A program made the position numbers and the translations under genes. A stretch of DNA of 64,000 nt, from positions 248,001-312,000 of the forward strand of contig NZ_BAAADO010000002.1 in NCBI RefSeq assembly GCF_039522525.1. The letters run 5' to 3'. Source of the stretch: Salinibacillus aidingensis (GTDB lineage Bacteria; Bacillota; Bacilli; Bacillales; Alkalibacillaceae). Numbering within the stretch: position 1 is the first letter of the stretch; each line of letters begins with the position of its first letter. The notes below the pieces were generated by a model. That model made no database searches and was not told the DNA's origin. It was given only the letters and a program-made list of their open reading frames with translations. Below, one piece after another: positions 58,382-64,000 of this stretch.

Positions 58382-60451
58382 ATGGAATTTGTTCACTACA
58401 GATTAAAGGAAACCGAACATGGGTATGAAATTTATCTCTATGTAGATCCCAATGATAGTGAGTTTGCCAGAGAATTGGGCGACAGACCTGATGAAATGAA
58501 GGAAGACCTAAAGGAAAGAGTACATCAGTTTATTAAAAAAAGAATGCGTGGCGTCCGGATCGTAACGGCCAATATTATGATTGGAACAACCCTTTTAATG
58601 GCTGTGCCTTTACAGGACGTAAGTGCGCATGATGCGTCTTTTAATATGTCTTATTTATATTTTGGTAGTACACAGCAAAACATACAATCGGTTGAACAGA
58701 CAAATGGAAATCTAGACGTGATTGCACCTTCCTACTTTGATTTAAATACGGACGGATCCTTGGCGATCACCAGTAAATTTGATAAAACCTTTGTGGATGA
58801 AATGCACAAACGTGGCATTCGTGTCGTTCCATTCGTAAGCAACCACTGGGATCGTGAAGTAGGAAGAGCTGCTCTTGAAAACCGAGAACTCCTGTCTGAT
58901 CAGATCGCAAATTTTATTATTGAAAACCAGTTAGACGGGGTAAACGTAGATATCGAAAATGTAACAGATGCAGACCGTGATCACTATACCGATTTTGTGC
59001 GACTGCTTCGGGAGAAATTACCGGTTGATAAGGAAATCTCCGTAGCTGTTGCAGCCAATCCCAATCAGTGGACAAAGGGCTGGCACGGCTCCTATGATAA
59101 CGAAGAATTAGCTAAATATGCAGATTATTTGATGGTGATGGCTTATGATGAGCATTTCCAGGGTGGTGATCCAGGACCAGTAGCGAGTATATCCTGGGTG
59201 GAAAAGACCATCCAGACGATGATTAACGGAGATAACGTCCCCTCAGAAAAAATTGTATTAGGACTCCCATTCTTCGGACGCTACTGGAATGATGCCGAAA
59301 GTACTGGGGGATATGGGGCATCGAACACACAAGTGGAAATGCTGATTTCGAAATATAATGGTGCGGTCACCTTTGATGAACAAAGTCAATCCCCTAAAGC
59401 CACGTTTACTATTAAAGCGAGCGATCCAGCTACTACAATAGCGGGAAGAACATTGAAACCTGGAAATTATGAGGTCTGGTACGAAAATAATGAATCCATT
59501 CATGCGAAAATCGATCTTGTCCATAAATATAACCTCAAGGGTACAGGATCCTGGAGTTTAGGTCAGGAAAACACGTCTGTATGGAATAACTATGGCATGT
59601 GGCTGTCAGACCATGAGCATACGCCAGATAACAGCCCGGATGTTCAAACTGCCGACCAGACCAAAGATTTATTACCCTTTAAGGATACCCGGACGCATTG
59701 GGCTCATGATGAAATTCTATATACGTATCAAAAGGACTGGTTTCAAGGGCGGACTGACACAACGTTTGCACCAAACGATGGGTTAACCAGAGCTCAGGCC
59801 GCAGCACTGTTTGTAAAAATTTTTGATTTAAAGCCTATTGAACCCCTTGGGAATACAGCAACCTTTACAGATGTGGGGACTGATTACTGGGCCTGGGAGG
59901 TCATTGAAATCGTTCAGCAGCATGGGGTGTTTAAAGGACGTTTAGATGGTACGTTTCAACCTCGTTCAGAATTAACAAGAGAGCAAATGGCTGCTGTTCT
60001 GGATAATGTTCTATCCGATGTTTATGACCCGGCTAAAGCAAATGAACATGTTTCCTTTCGAGATGTCTCCGAGGACAATGGGTTTTATAATGCTATCGTA
60101 AATATGAAACAACAGGGCATCTTTGAAGGTTCTCAGGATGGAACATTCAGACCTGGAGACTCTGTCACAAGAGCGCAAATGGCCGTTGTGCTGACGAATT
60201 CTGCTGATAAAATTCATGAAGTCAAAGGTGATTCTCTGTTTAATCAAAACCTAAGATCAGGGAACCAGGGGGCTGATGTTACCCTCCTCCAGATTTATTT
60301 AAAGCGGATAGGTTTTTTAGGGAATGTAACAAGTACATTTAACCAGGAAACAGAGGATGCCGTCCGTACCTTCCAGCAGAAATATGGTCTGAGTGTAGAT
60401 GGAATTTCAGGTCCTGTAACAGCAAATAAATTATTAGACGTCCTGAAGTGA
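58382..60451 (+). CDS. SLH-domain GH18 hydrolase with N-terminal cytosolic segment
   Basis: A 689-residue protein. Residues 1-55 are charged and signal-free (VHYRLKETEHGYEIYLYVDP); a hydrophobic helix follows (IVTANIMIGTTLLMAVPLQD, about 60-79). Next is a GH18 TIM barrel (about 90-405) with the catalytic motif LDGVNVDIENVTDAD (DGxxxDxE), YLMVMAYDEHFQGG and VLGLPFFGRYWND, as in YaaH/SleL-type glucosaminidases and chitinases. Three SLH repeats (ends LTRAQAAALFV, LTREQMAAVLD, VTRAQMAVVLT) and a C-terminal peptidoglycan-binding domain (GNQGADVTLLQIYLKRIGFL... DGISGPVTANKLLDVLK) complete it. GGAGTG precedes the ATG; there is no ribosome site before the later ATG at residue 55, so the long N-terminus is probably real. 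Confidence 0.88.
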   Translation: MEFVHYRLKETEHGYEIYLYVDPNDSEFARELGDRPDEMKEDLKERVHQFIKKRMRGVRIVTANIMIGTTLLMAVPLQDVSAHDASFNMSYLYFGSTQQNIQSVEQTNGNLDVIAPSYFDLNTDGSLAITSKFDKTFVDEMHKRGIRVVPFVSNHWDREVGRAALENRELLSDQIANFIIENQLDGVNVDIENVTDADRDHYTDFVRLLREKLPVDKEISVAVAANPNQWTKGWHGSYDNEELAKYADYLMVMAYDEHFQGGDPGPVASISWVEKTIQTMINGDNVPSEKIVLGLPFFGRYWNDAESTGGYGASNTQVEMLISKYNGAVTFDEQSQSPKATFTIKASDPATTIAGRTLKPGNYEVWYENNESIHAKIDLVHKYNLKGTGSWSLGQENTSVWNNYGMWLSDHEHTPDNSPDVQTADQTKDLLPFKDTRTHWAHDEILYTYQKDWFQGRTDTTFAPNDGLTRAQAAALFVKIFDLKPIEPLGNTATFTDVGTDYWAWEVIEIVQQHGVFKGRLDGTFQPRSELTREQMAAVLDNVLSDVYDPAKANEHVSFRDVSEDNGFYNAIVNMKQQGIFEGSQDGTFRPGDSVTRAQMAVVLTNSADKIHEVKGDSLFNQNLRSGNQGADVTLLQIYLKRIGFLGNVTSTFNQETEDAVRTFQQKYGLSVDGISGPVTANKLLDVLK

Positions 60452-60480
60452 TGAGAAAATGCTTGAATGATTAAAGAATC

Positions 60481-60526
60481 ATGGCGGAATCATGTCCTTA
60501 ACATAGAACAGTCATGATTCCGCCAT
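60481..60526. terminator. Bidirectional hairpin between convergent SLH genes
   Basis: ATGGCGGAATCATG (60481-60494) pairs perfectly with CATGATTCCGCCAT (60513-60526). The T-rich right flank suits the rightward GH18 gene; the leftward gene ends at 60570, so it may serve both. Confidence 0.75.
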
Positions 60527-60569
60527 CCATATTTCTATTTAATTTTTCTATAAAACTAAAAAATCCCAG

Positions 60570-62324
60570 TCACTCCTTAACTGCCTGATAGGAAAGATAC
60601 AGAAAAGTAGCAAACTGTCCACGGGTGACAGCCTCCCGCGGCCGATAATTATTAAGCTGATTGGTAATGCCTAAATCTGCTAAAATTTGTACATTTTCTT
60701 TATGACTCTTGCCGACATTGCCTAAGTTGATGTCTACATGAGAAGCTTGATATTTTTCAAGGTCAAAGGCATTAACAAGGGTGGATGCCATTTGTTGTCT
60801 CGTTAAGGACTGACCTGGTAAGAATTCTCCATCTCTCCCTTTGAAGATTCCATTTTTGTCAACTGCATGAATAAACTCGGCGTATGGATGATCTGTGCTG
60901 ATATCCTTAAACATTGACGTTTCTTTGGTTAGTTCCTCTGTTTTCAAATCCAGTGCTCTGGTAAACATAATAGCCGCATGAGCACGGGTGAGGCTTTTGC
61001 CAGGGCCGAATGAACCATCTTCATAGCCCTTAATCCCTTTATCAGATATCCAATGAACACCTTCATAATGCGTGTCCCCTGGTGATATGTCCCGATAATA
61101 TAATGATTGTGCTGCCGGTTCTGTTGATATTCCCATTAATATGGTAGAAACCCCTCGTTCAGATCCACCGGAAGGAGAATTCACCACACTTATCTTTTCA
61201 TCACCTAGTTGTCGTACGGCCATGGTAGTGGATCCACCTCCATCCAGATTCAAAGCATATTCAGCACCTAAATCTACTAAATACCTGGCAAATTCTGATA
61301 GATTCATCCCCCGGCTGTATCCTGGCTGGCGGCCATCTACGGTGACAAAAAAGACCTTTTCGCCTGTAGCATCAATCGCAACGGCTGTTCTTGGTGCCAC
61401 TAATGAAGCACGATAGCTATCCGGATTCATACTTAAAGAGACTTCCCCATCCTTCACAAGTCTTGGCCCGCTTGCCAGCATAAATTCTGAGTGCATCCAT
61501 TCACTATTTATATCAATGGATAGATTAATAGAATCACCAGCTTCCAAGTTTGAAAGAATTGTTCTTCCGTCTCCATTACCTGAAAGGACAAAGCCATTTT
61601 CAGGAATGGCTACATCCGTCTGATCCCCTTTTTTATAAATGGCCACAACCTCTCCGTTATATGTCTCCCCAAACTGTAAATCGGGTGCAGCAGTTGTTTT
61701 AATCACAACTTCTCTTCCATATGGATTGGTGTCGGCATAGCCATTATGATAGCTTGATGTATATAAAATGAGATTATCTTTTTTTCTTTCTTTATTATGG
61801 CTGGTGATTTCATATGTATGCCCCTGATGTTCAAACATCAAATCAAGATCATACTCTGCGATTTTAGCTTGTCCATTTTTATCGATTCCAAAAGCAATGG
61901 ATTCGTTTACATAGGCTTCATTTGATTCACCCACTTTGCCCGCGCTAATCAGGCGATTATCTTTGGAAATCAGATTCATGGGTTCTCCGTTACGGGTGTA
62001 ATAAAAACCCCCATTAATCGCACCCGCAACCTGATGTCCATCCTGATGATATTTCATGGCCTGTGACGTTGTTTCCTGCAATGTGGTTAAAGATGATGGA
62101 TAGCCAACCTCTACATTCGTATATGTATCACTTAAGTCTATTTCCATGACACGCATGGAATTAGGAGAATCCTGTTGACCTACCTGTAATTCCTGATAGT
62201 AAGTTCCACTTGATACCTGGTACTCATCCTTTACCGTTGATGCCTGTATATGTATGGCATGAAATGTAAATCCTAAAATTAACAGACAACATATTAGAAG
62301 TCTTAACCTGTTCGCTCTTTTCAC
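60570..62324 (-). CDS. SLH-domain phosphodiester glycosidase-like (NAGPA) protein
   Basis: A 584-residue secreted protein. The signal peptide is RLLICCLLILGFTFHAIHIQ (8-27). A NAGPA/phosphodiester glycosidase domain (about 110-400; PF09992 type) has AGAINGGFYYTRNGEPMN, GDGRTILSNLEAGDSINL, FFVTVDGRQPGYSRGMNLSE and ALNLDGGGSTTMAVRQLGDE. Three SLH repeats close it (ends LTRAHAAIMF, LTRQQMASTLV, VTRGQFATFLY). The last repeat (GITNQLNNYRPREAVTRGQF) is very close to that of the glucosaminidase at 52.5 kb. Substrate may be a sugar-phosphate linkage in wall polymer; inferred. The start is GTG at 62324 after GGAGAGG. Confidence 0.87.
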   Translation of the reverse strand: MKRANRLRLLICCLLILGFTFHAIHIQASTVKDEYQVSSGTYYQELQVGQQDSPNSMRVMEIDLSDTYTNVEVGYPSSLTTLQETTSQAMKYHQDGHQVAGAINGGFYYTRNGEPMNLISKDNRLISAGKVGESNEAYVNESIAFGIDKNGQAKIAEYDLDLMFEHQGHTYEITSHNKERKKDNLILYTSSYHNGYADTNPYGREVVIKTTAAPDLQFGETYNGEVVAIYKKGDQTDVAIPENGFVLSGNGDGRTILSNLEAGDSINLSIDINSEWMHSEFMLASGPRLVKDGEVSLSMNPDSYRASLVAPRTAVAIDATGEKVFFVTVDGRQPGYSRGMNLSEFARYLVDLGAEYALNLDGGGSTTMAVRQLGDEKISVVNSPSGGSERGVSTILMGISTEPAAQSLYYRDISPGDTHYEGVHWISDKGIKGYEDGSFGPGKSLTRAHAAIMFTRALDLKTEELTKETSMFKDISTDHPYAEFIHAVDKNGIFKGRDGEFLPGQSLTRQQMASTLVNAFDLEKYQASHVDINLGNVGKSHKENVQILADLGITNQLNNYRPREAVTRGQFATFLYLSYQAVKE

Positions 62325-62494
62325 TATATGCCTCTCCCCTATTACTTATAGTCCTAGACTTATTTTAACAAAAATATCGACAATTTTTTATATTATTTTT
62401 AAAATAAACATAGTTAAAACTTGATGTACTTGAAACACAGGATACTTTAAAGCATAATAAACAAGTGATAAATTGAAACGCGAGGTGCCATAAT

Positions 62495-63478
62495 ATGAGC
62501 AAGATTCAAAGAAATGAACCCTGTCCATGCGGGAACGGCAAAAAATATAAGAAGTGCTGCGGTATGTTCCAGAGCGATGAAGTGAGCCTGATTAATGAAG
62601 AACTGACTCACTTGCATCAGAAGTTCATTTCCTTTTCACAAGACCATTATCAGGAAAAAATTGATAAACTCGTGGAATCCTATCTGAGTCCGGAACTAAA
62701 GAAACATAGCGACCTGGCTGATATCTTTAGAATGGGGGTTACAATCTGGATTCTCATAAACGTGTCTTCATTTGAAAATCATCGTACTTTATTAAATCTC
62801 TTTCTGGAGCAACAGGATGCACCATTACATCCTCAAACGTATAAGAGAATGGAAAACTGGATAAGTCGACAGCCATCTGTCTATAAAATCTTGAGTACTA
62901 ATAAAGAAACCCATTATGTAACTATCGAGGATTTAAGAGACCATAAGACTTATTCCATTCGTTACTATGAAGGGAATGAATTTATCGAGGGAAGTGTGCT
63001 GATTGGTACACTGGTTCCGTTTATCGAGGCTCAGAACTTCCTTTACAGCATGATTAAGTTATATCCACAAGATGAGGAAAGTGTGCCACAGCTATTGCAG
63101 GAATATACGGAAAAGGATGGCGGTTTAGCCGAACATTTCCCTGCCTTTTTAAACGACGCTCTCCTGCTTGGTCACGACGGGGGTGAAACAAACCCACAGT
63201 ATGAAGAAGTGGTCCAAATATTTGCCGATCACATGGTCGATAAGGAGATGAGTGATGAAGTTATCCTAAAAGGGATTTCTCTTTGGAATCAATACAGCCA
63301 GAAGGAACATCCATCTTTGAAAAAGCCGGAATCATACGCAGCAGCTTTAGAGTATTATGTGCAGAAGGTTGTATTGAAGAATGAAACGGTTACGCAATCT
63401 CAAATTGCCGAGGAATATGGTGTGCCTCATGGGTCGGTGTCTAATAATTATCGGAAATTGTCTAATGTGTTGGCGTGA
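62495..63478 (+). CDS. SEC-C zinc-motif protein with C-terminal HTH
   Basis: A 327-residue cytoplasmic protein. The N-terminus is a SEC-C motif: MSKIQRNEPCPCGNGKKYKK followed by CCG (CxC...CC), which binds zinc and in SecA contacts SecB or ribosomes. The middle (about 30-270) is helical and unassigned. The C-terminus reads TQSQIAEEYGVPHGSVSNNY and RKLSNVLA, a helix-turn-helix. Function is unknown; related proteins are common in Bacillaceae. It may be unrelated to Sec. AGGTG precedes the ATG. It is the last intact gene before the ISL3 fragment. Confidence 0.82.
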   Translation: MSKIQRNEPCPCGNGKKYKKCCGMFQSDEVSLINEELTHLHQKFISFSQDHYQEKIDKLVESYLSPELKKHSDLADIFRMGVTIWILINVSSFENHRTLLNLFLEQQDAPLHPQTYKRMENWISRQPSVYKILSTNKETHYVTIEDLRDHKTYSIRYYEGNEFIEGSVLIGTLVPFIEAQNFLYSMIKLYPQDEESVPQLLQEYTEKDGGLAEHFPAFLNDALLLGHDGGETNPQYEEVVQIFADHMVDKEMSDEVILKGISLWNQYSQKEHPSLKKPESYAAALEYYVQKVVLKNETVTQSQIAEEYGVPHGSVSNNYRKLSNVLA

Positions 63479-63630
63479 TTGATAAAGGGATGATTACTTG
63501 GGGGCCTTATCATCGGCAGGTAGCATACGAATTACAAGTTCCTAAGTCAAATACTGGGGTGAGCACATCGCTCACTCCTAATTTATGCGATCCGAAATGT
63601 TATATTTTGACTGATGATGTAATAACACAT
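63479..63630. other. Intergenic region before the ISL3 fragment
   Basis: A small hairpin GTGAGC-ACATC-GCTCAC lies near 63559-63575. No gene is seen, and no clear IS end. Confidence 0.4.
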
Positions 63631-64000
63631 TTATTCTGAAGCGGCTAAATAGTCTAAAACCAAATGCATTTCTTTTAATCCAACAGGGGCCAATTGCTTC
63701 GCTGTTTCAAACCACAAGCATAAAGCTTTCTTTAAGCTCTGTTTAATTCACTTGATTTTTCCCTGTAGTAATTTATGTACCATAACTGCTTGTCGGTTAA
63801 GTTCTCATAATGCTTATAAAACACGTGTTGCATTCGTTTACACTTCTTACGATCGTAATCATCAAACTCAATTTGCACCTTCCGTCGAACTCTTTCTAAA
63901 GCCCAATAGATATACCGACAAAAGTGAAATCGATCAGCTACTACAATTGGTCGTCCCAGGGCTTGATCAACAGCTGCTTTGAAGGAATGACTCATATCCA
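63631..64000 (-). pseudogene. ISL3-family transposase, partial and frameshifted
   Basis: The leftward frame enters from beyond the right edge and reads MSHSFKAAVDQALGRPIVVA and then DRFHFCRYIYWALERVRRKV, the catalytic Asp/HFCR region of ISL3 transposases; it stops at 63732 after KSSELNRA. One base shift lets a second frame continue as IKQSLKKALCLWFETAKQLA, VGLKEMHLVLDYLAASE to TAA at 63631. It is a different ISL3 subgroup from the 7-8 kb copy. The C-terminus is shorter than usual, so the element is probably dead, though the part outside the window could still change that view. Confidence 0.8.

Noticed and set aside
63752..63982. Rightward frame of 76 codons at the right edge
   Set aside because: It is antisense to the ISL3 transposase fragment, whose HFCR region is recognisable on the other strand.

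Overview
The window looks like chromosomal DNA of a Gram-positive, spore-former-type bacterium of the Bacillaceae, possibly one of the halotolerant genera related to Halobacillus, Virgibacillus or Oceanobacillus. The genus is inference; the family rests on strong GGAGG ribosome sites, a ywqC-ywqD-ywqE tyrosine-kinase module, csaB plus SLH-domain proteins, secA2 with its S-layer partner, ECF transporters and a PrsA-type foldase. No rRNA, tRNA or CRISPR array was found.

1-22 kb is one long leftward exopolysaccharide/capsule locus. It starts at about 21.8 kb with a structured RNA leader, then ywqC (adaptor/chain length), ywqD (tyrosine kinase) and ywqE (phosphatase). A second copy of the RNA element precedes galU, ugd/tuaD, a priming sugar transferase, fcl, gmd, three glycosyltransferases, a Wzy-like polymerase, a broken ISL3 element, a sulfotransferase, a glycosyltransferase, a Wzx flippase, a second sulfotransferase and manC. 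The middle (2.5-13.2 kb) is visibly AT-rich and IS-marked, as expected for exchanged serotype-specific genes. The encoded sugars are GDP-mannose, GDP-L-fucose, UDP-glucose and UDP-glucuronate; the two sulfotransferases suggest a sulfated polymer. At its left end lie a truncated glycosyltransferase, an IS21-type remnant and a Thoeris-like TIR gene.

22-37 kb holds unrelated units: an aryl-sulfate sulfotransferase, a leftward fructose/tagatose-type PTS operon with an RpiR regulator, a rightward nucleoside phosphorylase plus ECF-transporter operon headed by a Crp/Fnr regulator, and a PrsA-like foldase. The gaps between them carry several families of dispersed repeats.

37-48.8 kb is leftward cell-envelope polymer biosynthesis: a multi-pass glycosyltransferase, GtrA and a GT2 transferase (a probable three-part glycosylation system) beside an LtaS-like phosphoglycerol transferase, a lipoprotein, a TagO/WecA-type initiating transferase, a MurJ-like flippase and CsaB pyruvyl transferase.

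49-62.3 kb is an S-layer-homology hub: secA2 and slaP (export), then five secreted enzymes carrying three SLH repeats each (glucosaminidase, subtilisin-like protease, transglycosylase-like protein, GH18 hydrolase, phosphodiester glycosidase-like protein). CsaB would pyruvylate the wall polymer that SLH domains bind, and SecA2/SlaP would export at least some of these proteins. A SEC-C zinc-motif protein and an ISL3 fragment close the window.
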